DNA of 64,000 nt, from NCBI RefSeq assembly GCF_030546805.1, contig NZ_JAUOPC010000001.1, positions 270,081 through 334,080 of the forward strand. The letters run 5' to 3'. Origin of the DNA: Cyclobacterium sp. 1_MG-2023. GTDB lineage: Bacteria > Bacteroidota > Bacteroidia > Cytophagales > Cyclobacteriaceae. The notes under the pieces were generated by a model, which saw only the letters and a list, made by a program, of their open reading frames with translations, searched no databases and was not told the origin of the DNA. The translations under genes were made by a program, and so were the position numbers. Below, piece after piece: positions 46,118 through 55,109 of this stretch (positions are counted from its first letter, which is position 1; every line of letters begins with the position of its first letter).

Positions 46118-46792
46118 TCATTTATCTTCTATTTCCACAGCAGAGCCACCTTCCATCCAATTCGGGAAAACCTCTCCTAATCCTTCGACCATAAACTGAA
46201 CGGCAATTGCAGCAACTATTAAACCAAATAATCGAGTAAATCCTACAAAAACAATATCATCTACCTTATTTTCTACTTTATAGGAAAAACTGAAGACGAT
46301 AAAAAGTAAAAAATAACTGAGCAATAAAACACCGGATAATCCTACATAAGTAGTTGAACCACTTGCTCGGAAACTGTACAATAATACGGTAGTAATTGAT
46401 CCGGGCCCGGCCAACATCGGAATGACAAGCGGAACCATTACTTTTTCAAACCTAAGCTTGGCCAAGCCTAGATTGGTATCGGCCTCTTCTTTTAACTCTT
46501 CTAGTTTGGTAGCAGATCCATTGATCATTGACAATGCAGTGAACATCAAAAGAAACCCACCGGCAATCTTAAAAACTTCTATATCGATATTAAAAAATAC
46601 CAAAATATATTCTCCCAAAATTAAAAATAAAAGTAAGGTCACGAAGGAAGTCCCTGTAACCATAAGGGCAATTTTTCTTCTTACTTTTGGTGTGGCGTCT
46701 CCGGTCATTTCATACCAAATGGGTATAAGGCCAATGGGATTTACCATGGCCAACATTGCTGCTAAAAAGTTTAGATTTAGATTCCAATCCAT
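46118..46792 (-). CDS. MarC-family integral membrane protein
   Basis: A 224-residue protein with six predicted helices and the MarC (UPF0056) pattern: LAAMLAMVNPIGLIPIWYEMTG at the N-terminus, FKIAGGFLLMFTALSMI, and VPLVIPMLAGPGSITTVLL near residue 120. The family was once linked to multiple antibiotic resistance, but that was later withdrawn and its function is unknown. It is transcribed alone on the minus strand, divergent from the TolC-MacAB operon with a 198-bp gap. Confidence 0.92.
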   Translation of the reverse strand: MDWNLNLNFLAAMLAMVNPIGLIPIWYEMTGDATPKVRRKIALMVTGTSFVTLLLFLILGEYILVFFNIDIEVFKIAGGFLLMFTALSMINGSATKLEELKEEADTNLGLAKLRFEKVMVPLVIPMLAGPGSITTVLLYSFRASGSTTYVGLSGVLLLSYFLLFIVFSFSYKVENKVDDIVFVGFTRLFGLIVAAIAVQFMVEGLGEVFPNWMEGGSAVEIEDK

Positions 46793-46959
46793 ATTAAATC
46801 GTATTAGGATTAAACATCAGAAATATTTAGCACAATGTATGCCAGTTTTGAATTGGACAGTTAGCTGCCAAAATCCCCCATCGGCAAAAAAAGCGTGTTT
46901 GTATAGGCAAAAGTGGCAAACGTCTATTGTACTTTAATAAAATAGCATATTATCCCACC

Positions 46960-46988
46960 TTTAAAGTGTTAATCTAAAACACTTTAAA
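46960..46988. promoter_or_regulatory. Perfect inverted repeat touching the tolC start codon
   Basis: TTTAAAGTGTT (46960-46970) and AACACTTTAAA (46978-46988) are perfect 11-bp arms with a 7-bp spacer. The second arm ends 2 bp before the ATG at 46991. As DNA this is an operator; as RNA it is a hairpin next to the start codon. Confidence 0.65.
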
Positions 46989-46990
46989 AA

Positions 46991-48316
46991 ATGAAACGGT
47001 ACCTTCTTATATTTAGCTTATTTTTTGTGCAGCCCATCAATGCACAGGAAGTTGCACCCAGCCCCGAAATTTGGTCACTGGAAGATTGTATAAATTATGC
47101 CCTAGAAAATAATATCACTGTTAAAGATGCTGTACTGAACACAGACTTGGCGGAAGTCGATTACGACAGGGCCAAATCCGCTAGATTACCGAATTTATTT
47201 GGAAGTGCTTCACAAACATTTACAAGTGGTAACAGTATAGATCCCATTACCAGTGATTTCGTCTCTGAAAAAATTAATAGTAACAATTTAGGTATAAACA
47301 GTTCCATGACCCTTTATCAAGGCAATCAACTGAACAACCAGATTGAACAAAATAAATTGCTGATGGAGCAAAGTATTTTTCAAGAAGAAGTGGAGAAAAA
47401 TAACATTGCCCTAAATATTTTGGAGACCTATTTACGAGCCCTGTACAGCAAAGAAAGCATTAGCATTGCAGAGAACAACTTGGAAGCTTCTGAACAGGAA
47501 GTCCTACGTGCCAAAGCGAGATTGGATGCAGGAACCATCGCCTTATCGGATTATACTGAAGCACAAAGCCAGGCAGCAACAAACAAGTTCAATGTAATCA
47601 CGGCAAAAAACACCTATGAGCAATACATCATTGACCTAAAACAATTGTTGGAATTGTCTCCAACACAGGAGATTGCCATCCAAACCATTGACAAAGACTT
47701 GGATTTAATAAATCTTGAACTTAATAAGACAGCCATTTATTACAAGGCGCTTCAGTTTTTACCGGAAGTTGAGGTTAGCGATCTAAATATCGCAATCAAT
47801 GAAAAAGAATTGGCCATTGCTAAAGGTGCATACAAGCCTACCTTATCCTTGAATGGTAGTGTAGGTACCGGTTATACCAGCATCAATTACCTTTCTTTTT
47901 CAGATCAATACAATTCCAATTTTAACCAAAGACTTGGATTGACCTTAACCATTCCGATTTTTAACAGAAATCAAACCAAATCAGCAGTGAAATCAGCCGC
48001 TTTGAATATAGAAAAAGCGCAGATTCAAAAACAAAATACAGAAAAAGTCATCTACAAAAATGTTGAAACCGCCTATCAAAATGCCGTTTCAGCCCAAGAG
48101 CAATTGCTTGCTGCAAAATCTTCTCAGGAAGCGGCTGAACAATCTTACAGGCTTGCCCAGAAAAAATATGAACTTGAAGATTTGAGCACTACAGATTTGG
48201 TAATCAGTCAAAACACCTATACCAATGCCAGACAAAATTACTTGCAAGCCAAGTATTTAAATATTCTGTACAACCAATTGTTACAATTTTATCAAGGAAA
48301 CGACATTAAACTATAA
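46991..48316 (+). CDS. TolC-family outer-membrane channel of the MacAB-type operon
   Basis: A 441-residue outer-membrane factor with a signal peptide (PINAQ, residue 19). OEP repeats begin at WSLEDCINYALENNITVKDAVLN and at LPEVEVSDLNIAINEKELAIAKGAYKPTLSLNGS, and the C-terminal coiled coil ends DLSTTDLVISQNTYTNARQNYLQAKYLNILYNQLLQFYQG. There is no lipobox. The gene is first in a five-gene row, tolC-adaptor-ATPase-permease-LytS-LytTR, with gaps of about 2-11 bp. An inverted repeat touches its start codon and may control it. Confidence 0.93.
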   Translation: MKRYLLIFSLFFVQPINAQEVAPSPEIWSLEDCINYALENNITVKDAVLNTDLAEVDYDRAKSARLPNLFGSASQTFTSGNSIDPITSDFVSEKINSNNLGINSSMTLYQGNQLNNQIEQNKLLMEQSIFQEEVEKNNIALNILETYLRALYSKESISIAENNLEASEQEVLRAKARLDAGTIALSDYTEAQSQAATNKFNVITAKNTYEQYIIDLKQLLELSPTQEIAIQTIDKDLDLINLELNKTAIYYKALQFLPEVEVSDLNIAINEKELAIAKGAYKPTLSLNGSVGTGYTSINYLSFSDQYNSNFNQRLGLTLTIPIFNRNQTKSAVKSAALNIEKAQIQKQNTEKVIYKNVETAYQNAVSAQEQLLAAKSSQEAAEQSYRLAQKKYELEDLSTTDLVISQNTYTNARQNYLQAKYLNILYNQLLQFYQGNDIKL

Positions 48317-48327
48317 TTAATTTTAAC

Positions 48328-49530
48328 ATGAAAACTAAAAAATATGTCATCGTTGGCAGCATTCTATTGGTAATACTTGCTCTTGTGGCTTATAAATTTA
48401 TCAATGGAGAGGATGCAGTGTTAATGGAAGCGAAAACGGTTAAAGCCAAAAAGGCGGATGTTACCACTTTGGTCACCGCCACCGGCACCATGGAACCTAT
48501 TACTCAGGTGGAAGTGGGTACACAGGTATCTGGGGTGGTAGAAAAAATATATGTTGATTATAACAGTGAAGTAAAAGAAGGGCAACTTATTGCCGAGTTG
48601 GACAAGACAAACCTCAAAGCTGCCCTTACCCAAAACCAAGCTGCTTATGATAATGCTTTAAGTCAAAAAAAATATACTGAAACCATTTTTGAAAGACAAA
48701 AGAAGCTTTATGAAAATAAAGTGATAAGTAAGTCAGATTATGATGAAGCGCTTTACAGTTATGAAACAGCCAAAGGTACTGTCACGCAGCGTTTGTCTGA
48801 TCTTCAAGCGGCTAAAACCAATTTGGGTTATGCCAATATTTATTCTCCTATTGACGGGGTGGTTCTTTCCCGCGACATCGACGAAGGGCAAACAGTAGCG
48901 GCCAGTTATAGTACACCGACATTATTTACCATTGCGCAGGATTTAAAAGAAATGCAAGTGGAAGCAGATGTGGATGAAGCAGATATCGGGTATGTCAAAG
49001 AGGGCCAACGCGTAACCTTTACTGTTGATGCATATATTGGAGAAACTTTTGAGGGTGAAGTGACCCAGGTTAGATTGGATCCAACAATTACTTCAAATGT
49101 GGTGACTTATACTGTGGTGATCCGAGCAGATAATCCGGATCTTAAATTGAAACCCGGATTGACAGCAACAATTTCTATTTATACCCTTGAATTGAATGAT
49201 GTGCTTAGCGCTGAGGCCAAGGCTATAAATTTTACTCCGGATGTTGAAAGTTTGAATGAATACAATATGCAAAATAATTTGCCACCTACTAAATCAATTA
49301 AGCAGAGCGAAAAGACCCAGGTGTGGGTTTTAAATCAAGACCGTTCACTGACTGCTAAAACTGTAGATATTGGAGCTAGTGATGGGGTAAATGTTCAAAT
49401 CCTATCCGGTATTAATGAGGGTGATGAATTGGTATACAGCTTAAAACAAACCAGCCAAGAAGTTGCAAAAGAAGCTAGTAGCGAAAGTCCATTTATGCCC
49501 CAAAGACCAGGGGGAGACCGTAAAAAATAA
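48328..49530 (+). CDS. MacA-like periplasmic adaptor
   Basis: A 400-residue membrane fusion protein with an N-terminal anchor (residues 6-22). The lipoyl half is VTTLVTATGTMEPITQVEVGTQVSGVVEKIYVDYNSEVKEGQLIAELD, followed by a long coiled-coil hairpin (about 90-150) and GYANIYSPIDGVVLSRDIDEGQTVAASYSTPTLFTIAQDL, which is the form seen in MacA-type adaptors. It ends in an unusual Ser/Pro/Gly-rich tail (SSESPFMPQRPGGDRKK). It joins TolC to the MacB-like permease. 11 bp after tolC; the ATPase starts 7 bp later. Confidence 0.92.
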   Translation: MKTKKYVIVGSILLVILALVAYKFINGEDAVLMEAKTVKAKKADVTTLVTATGTMEPITQVEVGTQVSGVVEKIYVDYNSEVKEGQLIAELDKTNLKAALTQNQAAYDNALSQKKYTETIFERQKKLYENKVISKSDYDEALYSYETAKGTVTQRLSDLQAAKTNLGYANIYSPIDGVVLSRDIDEGQTVAASYSTPTLFTIAQDLKEMQVEADVDEADIGYVKEGQRVTFTVDAYIGETFEGEVTQVRLDPTITSNVVTYTVVIRADNPDLKLKPGLTATISIYTLELNDVLSAEAKAINFTPDVESLNEYNMQNNLPPTKSIKQSEKTQVWVLNQDRSLTAKTVDIGASDGVNVQILSGINEGDELVYSLKQTSQEVAKEASSESPFMPQRPGGDRKK

Positions 49531-49537
49531 AATAGCC

Positions 49538-50281
49538 ATGAGCAAAGAAATCATTAAAATAAATGAGCTTAAACGCTCCTTTACCATGGGGACGGAAACT
49601 GTTCACGCTCTTAAAGGAATCTCATTTACAATAAATAAAGGAGAGTTTGTTACCATAATGGGCTCAAGTGGTTCCGGAAAGAGTACTTTGCTGAACATAT
49701 TAGGTTGTTTGGATCAACCAAGTTCCGGAAGTTATGAGATAGATGGTGTCAGTATAAAGGATTTAAGTAAAAACCAGTTGGCGAACATAAGAAATGAAAA
49801 AATTGGGTTTATTTTTCAATCCTATAATCTACTCCCCAGAACTACAGCCATAGAAAATGTAGAATTGCCACTATTGTACAATAGGAAAGTTAATTCGACG
49901 GAAAGAAAATCTAGAGCCATTAAAGCATTGAAAATGGTAGGGCTAGGGGATAGGTTACACCATACCCCTTCCCAGCTTTCCGGTGGACAACAGCAACGTG
50001 TAGCCATTGCAAGATCTCTGGTTAACGATCCAGTCATGATTCTTGCTGATGAAGCTACAGGTAACCTGGATACCCGAACCTCCTATGAAATCATGTCCTT
50101 GTTTCAGGAATTAAATCGAAAAGGAATCACCATCACCTTTGTTACGCATGAGCCTGATATTGCATCTTTTAGTAACAGGACCATTGTACTCAAAGATGGC
50201 AATATAATCAAGGATTATTTCAATACTAATATTTTATCTGCTGAGAAAGAATTGGCAGCATTACCCATTGAAGATCATTAA
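49538..50281 (+). CDS. MacB-type ABC ATP-binding protein
   Basis: A 247-residue ATPase: Walker A GSSGSGKS (42-49), Q-loop Gln93, signature LSGGQQQ (146-152), Walker B MILADE (166-171) and an H-loop in TFVTHEPDI. Unlike Escherichia coli MacB, in which ATPase and permease are one chain, the two are separate genes here. I chose the ATG at 49538; an upstream in-frame start would overlap the adaptor by 68 bp and has no domain support. The permease follows after 2 bp. Confidence 0.93.
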   Translation: MSKEIIKINELKRSFTMGTETVHALKGISFTINKGEFVTIMGSSGSGKSTLLNILGCLDQPSSGSYEIDGVSIKDLSKNQLANIRNEKIGFIFQSYNLLPRTTAIENVELPLLYNRKVNSTERKSRAIKALKMVGLGDRLHHTPSQLSGGQQQRVAIARSLVNDPVMILADEATGNLDTRTSYEIMSLFQELNRKGITITFVTHEPDIASFSNRTIVLKDGNIIKDYFNTNILSAEKELAALPIEDH

Positions 50282-50283
50282 TC

Positions 50284-51504
50284 ATGAGAATTTTAAACTT
50301 ATTGAAAGTTGCTTTTAAAGCCATTGTTCTCAATAAAATGAGAAGTCTATTGACGATGCTTGGGATCATTATTGGTGTGGCCTCAGTTATAGCCATGCTG
50401 GCCATAGGGGAAGGCTCAAAGGCCAGTATAAGGGAAAGTATTTCCAATATGGGATCTAATATCATCACCATTCGTCCGGGAGCTGAGGTGCGAGGAGGGG
50501 TAAGAGGAAGTGCTAGTGACATGCAAACATTAACCTTCGAGGATTATGAAGCCATCCGGGATGAGGCTACCTTATTGAGCCATATAACCCCTATGGTCAA
50601 TGGTGGGGGGCAAGTGATCAATGGATCAAATAACTGGCCCTCAACTATTTATGGTGTAAACCCTGAGTACTTGGAAATTAAAGTGGTGGATCTTCAAAAT
50701 GGCAGTATGTTTACCAATGCTGAAGTACAAGCTGCCGCCAAGGTTGCCTTAATTGGGCAAACTGTTGTGGAAAATGTATTTCCCGATGGCACCAATCCTG
50801 TGGGGCAAATGATTCGATTTAACAATATCCCATTTAAAGTAATCGGAGTATTGGAAGAAAAAGGAGAAAATACATTTGGCCAAGATCAAGATGATGTAGT
50901 TATTGCACCTTATACAACAGTTCAGAAACGAATTCTTGCCATAGATTACTTGAATCAGGTAATGGCATCAGCTGTAAGCGAAGAAGATGCCCCGGAAGCC
51001 GTAACTCAGGTGATTGATATCATGCGTACACAGCATAAATTAAGGGATGACGAAGAGGATAATTTTAGCGTACGTTCAATGGAAGAGTTAATTTCCACTT
51101 TTAGTTCTACCACAGAAATGCTGACCATACTTTTGGTAGCTGTTGCAAGTATATCCTTATTGATTGGGGGAATAGGTATCATGAACATTATGTATGTTTC
51201 TGTAAAAGAAAGGACCAAGGAGATTGGACTCCGCATGGCAATTGGGGGAAGGGGAGCAGATATATTAATGCAATTCCTAATTGAAGCCATACTTATCAGC
51301 ATTACCGGTGGTTTGCTTGGAGTAGTATTGGGACTTGGTGCTACAGTTTTTATTGAAAAGTTCTTACATTGGCCAACCAGTGTAGCCTTGTATTCAATCG
51401 TTATTTCTTTTGCAGTGTGTGCAATAACCGGTATCTTTTTCGGATGGTATCCGGCTAGAAAGGCTGCAGCACTGGATCCGATCACAGCATTACGATACGA
51501 ATAA
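50284..51504 (+). CDS. MacB-type ABC permease
   Basis: A 406-residue permease: helix 1 at MLGIIIGVASVIAMLAIGEG, a MacB periplasmic core domain (about residues 45-260, with MGSNIITIRPG near the start), and three C-terminal helices (TILLVAVASISLLIGGIGIMNIMYVSVKERTKEIGLRMAIG, ISITGGLLGVVLGLGATV, VISFAVCAITGIFFGWYPARKAAALDPITALRYE). The last segment is the FtsX-family signature. It works as a dimer with the ATPase to drive substrate from the periplasm through TolC. The LytS-type kinase starts 5 bp downstream. Confidence 0.94.
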   Translation: MRILNLLKVAFKAIVLNKMRSLLTMLGIIIGVASVIAMLAIGEGSKASIRESISNMGSNIITIRPGAEVRGGVRGSASDMQTLTFEDYEAIRDEATLLSHITPMVNGGGQVINGSNNWPSTIYGVNPEYLEIKVVDLQNGSMFTNAEVQAAAKVALIGQTVVENVFPDGTNPVGQMIRFNNIPFKVIGVLEEKGENTFGQDQDDVVIAPYTTVQKRILAIDYLNQVMASAVSEEDAPEAVTQVIDIMRTQHKLRDDEEDNFSVRSMEELISTFSSTTEMLTILLVAVASISLLIGGIGIMNIMYVSVKERTKEIGLRMAIGGRGADILMQFLIEAILISITGGLLGVVLGLGATVFIEKFLHWPTSVALYSIVISFAVCAITGIFFGWYPARKAAALDPITALRYE

Positions 51505-51509
51505 TTATT

Positions 51510-52544
51510 ATGGAGTATAACAAGAAAATAACGACCTTTTCTCACCTTTTGGTGTGGTTTGTTTTATTCAGCATGCCATATGTCTTATCTTATGGACAAG
51601 AGCAGGAGTTAAGTCGAGTAATTGCTCATTTCTGGATTCCTCTGGTATTTTATGCCATTATCTTTTATGTCAATTATTTTCTTTTTATTGACCGATTTTT
51701 GTTCCAAAAGAAAATGCTTGAATTTATCGGGCTCAATATTATCTTGCTGGTAATTTTATTATGGTTGAGAGAAGGCATTGACAATACTTTCTTTGCTGAG
51801 CTTGTAAGAAAACCTCGTGAGAATGGAGACAATGGCCCTTCCTTTAAGATGTTTATTTATGTTCAGTTACTTTCCTATATGGCTCCATTGATATTTGCCA
51901 TTGCCATAAAAACTACCCAGCAATGGGTGAAAACTGAAGCTGAAAGCAAGGAAGCCGCTAACTATAAATTAAAAACTGAGTTACAACACCTGCATTATCA
52001 GTTGCAACCCCACTTTTTCTTCAACTCATTAAACAATATTTATTCGCTTGTGGATATTTCTCCGGAAGAAGCCAAAAAATCCATCCACAGTTTAAGTAAG
52101 TTGATGCGCTATATGCTTTATGAAACAAATTTGGAAAAAGTCCCCTTATCCAAAGAAATTGATTTTATGAAGAAATACATTGAGTTGATGAAGCTTAGGG
52201 TTTCTGATAAAACAACAGTTAACTATCATTTCCCCACTATCAACACAGGCATAACGGTAGCACCCTTGTTATTTATTTCCTTAATAGAAAATGCATTCAA
52301 ACATGGCATTTCAGCCAGAAATGAAAATTTGATAGAAATGGATATGAAATTGGACAATGATATTGTGGTTTTTAAAATTGAAAATGATAACTTTCCGAAA
52401 AAAGTAGCAGATAAAAGTGGTTCTGGAATCGGGCTTCAAAATCTTGAAAAACGATTGCAATTATTATATCCTAATAAATATCAATTTAAGCATGAGCTAA
52501 TTGATAATCGTTTTTTGGTTACTTTAACTATAGAAACTTCTTAA
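51510..52544 (+). CDS. LytS/YehU-type sensor histidine kinase
   Basis: A 344-residue sensor with four N-terminal helices (residues 10-145) and almost no periplasmic domain. It then has the His_kinase domain with His168 in LQPHFFFNSLNNIYSLV and an HATPase_c domain (PLLFISLIENAFKHGIS, GSGIGLQNLEKRLQLLYP). Short-loop sensors of this kind read membrane state or a membrane partner. Lying inside the efflux operon, 5 bp after the permease and 6 bp before the LytTR regulator, it probably senses the load or activity of that exporter. Confidence 0.93.
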   Translation: MEYNKKITTFSHLLVWFVLFSMPYVLSYGQEQELSRVIAHFWIPLVFYAIIFYVNYFLFIDRFLFQKKMLEFIGLNIILLVILLWLREGIDNTFFAELVRKPRENGDNGPSFKMFIYVQLLSYMAPLIFAIAIKTTQQWVKTEAESKEAANYKLKTELQHLHYQLQPHFFFNSLNNIYSLVDISPEEAKKSIHSLSKLMRYMLYETNLEKVPLSKEIDFMKKYIELMKLRVSDKTTVNYHFPTINTGITVAPLLFISLIENAFKHGISARNENLIEMDMKLDNDIVVFKIENDNFPKKVADKSGSGIGLQNLEKRLQLLYPNKYQFKHELIDNRFLVTLTIETS

Positions 52545-52550
52545 AATTGA

Positions 52551-53285
52551 ATGAAGAATTTGAAAATTTCATGTCTGATTGTAGATGATGAACCGATGGC
52601 ATTGAACCTTGTGGAAAGTTATGTGAATAAAACACCCTTTCTGGATTTAAAAGGAAAATGTAGTAGTGCCATTGAAGCCATGGAATTTTTAAAAGCCACA
52701 CCTGTTGATCTGCTATTTTTGGACATTCAGATGCCTGATCTTACAGGTATAGAATTTTCGAAATTGCTTCCAAAAGAAACCAGAGTAATTTTTACTACGG
52801 CCTTCGACGAGTATGCATTGGAAGGGTTCAAAGTAGAAGCCTTGGACTATTTATTGAAACCCTTTGATTATGCAGAGTTTTTGGCTGCAGCAAATAAGGC
52901 CAGTACTTGGTTTAATTTGGTTAGAGGAAAACAAACAGCTCCTGAGAAAGTGGAGAGTAATGAATTTTTATTTGTAAAGTCTGAATACAAGCAAGTTCGG
53001 ATCAAACTTTCTGAAGTATTGTACTTTGAGGGATTGAAGGATTATATCAAAATTTGGTTAAAAGACCAATCCAAGCCTATTCTGACCCTGATGAGCCTTA
53101 AATCGTTGGAGGACGAATTACCTGAAAGTCAATTTATGCGGGTGCATCGGTCTTATATTGTCTCTCTTAATAATATAAATGTAATCGAACGCAGCCAGAT
53201 CCTAATCAATGATCAGCGCATCACCGTTTCTGATCAATACAAACCCAAATTTTTAGCTTTTATCAATGGCCATTCATTTAATTAA
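52551..53285 (+). CDS. LytTR-family response regulator
   Basis: A 244-residue regulator. The receiver (1-120) has acidic Asp12/Asp13, phospho-acceptor Asp58 in LLFLDIQMPDLTG, and a conserved Lys in ALDYLLKPFDY. The LytTR DNA-binding domain (145-240) contains FLFVKSEYKQVRIKLSEVLYFEGLKDYIKIWL and FMRVHRSYIVSLNNI. It is the partner of the kinase 6 bp upstream and likely regulates the same operon. LytTR proteins bind pairs of direct repeats, which I did not find near 46991; the perfect inverted repeat there may belong to another regulator. Confidence 0.94.
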   Translation: MKNLKISCLIVDDEPMALNLVESYVNKTPFLDLKGKCSSAIEAMEFLKATPVDLLFLDIQMPDLTGIEFSKLLPKETRVIFTTAFDEYALEGFKVEALDYLLKPFDYAEFLAAANKASTWFNLVRGKQTAPEKVESNEFLFVKSEYKQVRIKLSEVLYFEGLKDYIKIWLKDQSKPILTLMSLKSLEDELPESQFMRVHRSYIVSLNNINVIERSQILINDQRITVSDQYKPKFLAFINGHSFN

Positions 53286-53387
53286 GATTCTAAAAATGAT
53301 TTAAGCTAGTTTTCTGTGGCTTTCTTTCTATGTATATTTTTTATTAACTTTAGTAATAGGCGAATTCAATATTTTCTTGGTTTTAAT

Positions 53388-53762
53388 ATGGAGTTGAAAC
53401 ATAGTGATATCACAGAAAAGATTATCGGAGCCTCTTTTGAGGTTCATAAATTTTTGGGCAATGGCTTTCAAGAGGTCATTTATCAGCGGGCTCTAGCATG
53501 GGAAATGAGACAGTTGAATCTTGAATTTGCCAGAGAAATTGAACAAGACATTTTTTACAAAGACCTAACAAGACCAATCGGAACTCGAAGAGCTGATTTT
53601 GTAGTAGAAGGAAAAGTTTTAGTGGAGCTCAAAGCTAAAATTCATTTAGAAGACGTTCATTTGGCCCAAGTGCTGAACTATTTAAAAGCTTATAGGTTAA
53701 AAGTCGGGCTACTGATTAACTTCGGAAGTAAAAGTCTCACATTTAAGCGATTGGTGTTGTAA
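53388..53762 (+). CDS. GxxExxY-family protein
   Basis: A 124-residue protein with the family signature GNGFQEVIYQRALAWEM, in which Gly, Glu and Tyr have the GxxExxY spacing. It also has the nuclease-like core RADFVVEGKVLVELKAKIHLEDVHLAQVLNYLKAYRLKVGLLINFGS. The D..(V)ELKA pattern with downstream Q/K resembles the PD-(D/E)xK nuclease superfamily. Function is unknown. I chose the ATG at 53388; an upstream in-frame TTG adds a hydrophobic stretch that is not seen in the family as I know it. It ends 10 bp before a 191-bp repeat element, a pairing that seems frequent in Bacteroidota. Confidence 0.9.
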   Translation: MELKHSDITEKIIGASFEVHKFLGNGFQEVIYQRALAWEMRQLNLEFAREIEQDIFYKDLTRPIGTRRADFVVEGKVLVELKAKIHLEDVHLAQVLNYLKAYRLKVGLLINFGSKSLTFKRLVL

Positions 53763-53771
53763 ATGATCGTT

Positions 53772-53962
53772 GAATCACGGATTAAAGGATTTCACTGATT
53801 AGGGTTCCAAGAAATCTGTGCAATCCGTGTAATCCGCCAAAAATCAGTGATTCAAACGGGAAAGGATGAAAAAAAAAGATGAACCACGGATCAGACGTGA
53901 ATAATAATTACTCAAGTTCCAAAATCCGCACAATCCGTGCAATCAAATTAAATCCGTGATTC
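53772..53962. repeat. 191-bp repeat element with 12-bp terminal inverted repeats
   Basis: GAATCACGGATT (53772-53783) is exactly complementary to AATCCGTGATTC (53951-53962). Between them are further scrambled copies of the same unit: AATCTGTGCAATCCGTG and TAATCCG around 53814-53835, ATCAGTGATTC near 53844, ACCACGGATCA near 53883, and AATCCGCACAATCCGTGC near 53922. The element fills the gap between the GxxExxY gene and the convergent amidohydrolase gene and has no coding capacity. It looks like an intergenic repeat (MITE or REP type). Confidence 0.75.
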
Positions 53963-53972
53963 CGACCTTATA

Positions 53973-55106
53973 TTAATCGACTACCTCTTCAAATAAAGAA
54001 GCGTCAATTCCCGGTATCAATTTCAAGGCGTTTTTATAGTAGATTTTTTGAAGGACAGGGTCGGGGAGGCCTAGGCCATACATCTTCCAATGGGCATGCC
54101 GCTTTCTGTAATAATCAAAATATTCATCATAAGTCTCCAAAACCCTAAAATAAGTATAATACTCTTGCTTATTATAACTGTCTTTTCCCATCAAAACCCT
54201 GTCTTGATATTGAATCAACCAATTTCTGGCGGTAATAGGTTGCCTTCCCAATTCAGCAAGCACTGCCCCTAACTCCGTATATACATTGGGCATTTCATCC
54301 AAAATTTTTCCTAAGCGGGTCAAATCATTCCCAAACCAACCCAGGTGTGCAGCTATAAATTTTGTTTTGGGATGTTTTCTAAAGATGTTATGTTGTTCGG
54401 CCATTACCTCTTCAAACGAAGGGTTGTTTTCTGGGTCCTTGTACCTGCTGGGGTACTGTTTTAACTCCAACCATCGTTCATTGTATTTGTCTTTAGGTAA
54501 CCAGAAAGCCGCCGGCTCACCGGTGTGGATCAAAACCGGGATACCTAATTCTCCACATTTGGCCCATATAGGGTCTAACCGAGGATCATCTACTCGGATC
54601 CTGTTTCCATCATTGTCTTTATCTGTCAGGCCAAGGCTTTTATAAACCTTTAGTCCTTTGGCTCCCATGTTTACGGCATTCTCCATTATATCAAGAGTAT
54701 TTTCCGGCCAACCTTCATCATCCAGTTTTTCAAAGTCAATATTCATAAAAAGTACAAATCGATCACTATACTTTTTGTTGACATTATCTAAGGACCACTC
54801 TAAGTACTTCCCCCTAAAACCACTTAAGTTAACCATCACGGCCATATTAAGCTCATCCATTTCGGCCACCAATTTATCAAGGTTTTGGATGGGCATGGTA
54901 AATTGATGATTGTGAACATCTACGAAAGGATATTTGGCTTGGGTCAATAGATGTTCCGGAACCTTTAAAGTAGACACAGGTTCGTACGCTTCCACGTCCA
55001 TCACATGCAGTCGATATTGAATCTTTCCAATCAACCAATAGCTGAATCCCAGAAAAAACAAAATTGAAAAGGCCAACCACAGCCATTTCTTTTTGGAGAA
55101 AGCCAT
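53973..55106 (-). CDS. Membrane-anchored amidohydrolase (TIM-barrel, Amidohydro_2 type)
   Basis: A 377-residue protein with one N-terminal helix (residues 8-26) that probably anchors it on the periplasmic side. The TIM-barrel metal hydrolase motifs are HxH at 65-67 (FVDVHNHQF), GLKVYKSLGL (possible carboxylated-Lys strand), LIHTGEPAAFW, FIAAHLGWFGNDL and the strand-8 Asp in LMGKDSYN. This fits the Amidohydro_2 group, which includes decarboxylases and lactonases. The substrate is unknown. It is 3 bp downstream of the DUF2911 gene and must be co-transcribed with it. Confidence 0.9.
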   Translation of the reverse strand: MAFSKKKWLWLAFSILFFLGFSYWLIGKIQYRLHVMDVEAYEPVSTLKVPEHLLTQAKYPFVDVHNHQFTMPIQNLDKLVAEMDELNMAVMVNLSGFRGKYLEWSLDNVNKKYSDRFVLFMNIDFEKLDDEGWPENTLDIMENAVNMGAKGLKVYKSLGLTDKDNDGNRIRVDDPRLDPIWAKCGELGIPVLIHTGEPAAFWLPKDKYNERWLELKQYPSRYKDPENNPSFEEVMAEQHNIFRKHPKTKFIAAHLGWFGNDLTRLGKILDEMPNVYTELGAVLAELGRQPITARNWLIQYQDRVLMGKDSYNKQEYYTYFRVLETYDEYFDYYRKRHAHWKMYGLGLPDPVLQKIYYKNALKLIPGIDASLFEEVVD

Positions 55107-55109
55107 CGT

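Noticed and set aside
46422-46937. Plus-strand frame of 171 codons antisense to the MarC gene
   Set aside because: MarC is well supported on the minus strand; the opposite frame has no family features.
51006-51545. Minus-strand frame of 179 codons overlapping the MacB-type permease and LytS gene start
   Set aside because: It is antisense to two clear genes and encodes no recognisable domain.
53772-53962. CRISPR array in the repeat-rich gap after the GxxExxY gene
   Set aside because: The repeat units are short, of both orientations and unevenly spaced, with no spacers of constant length and no cas genes.
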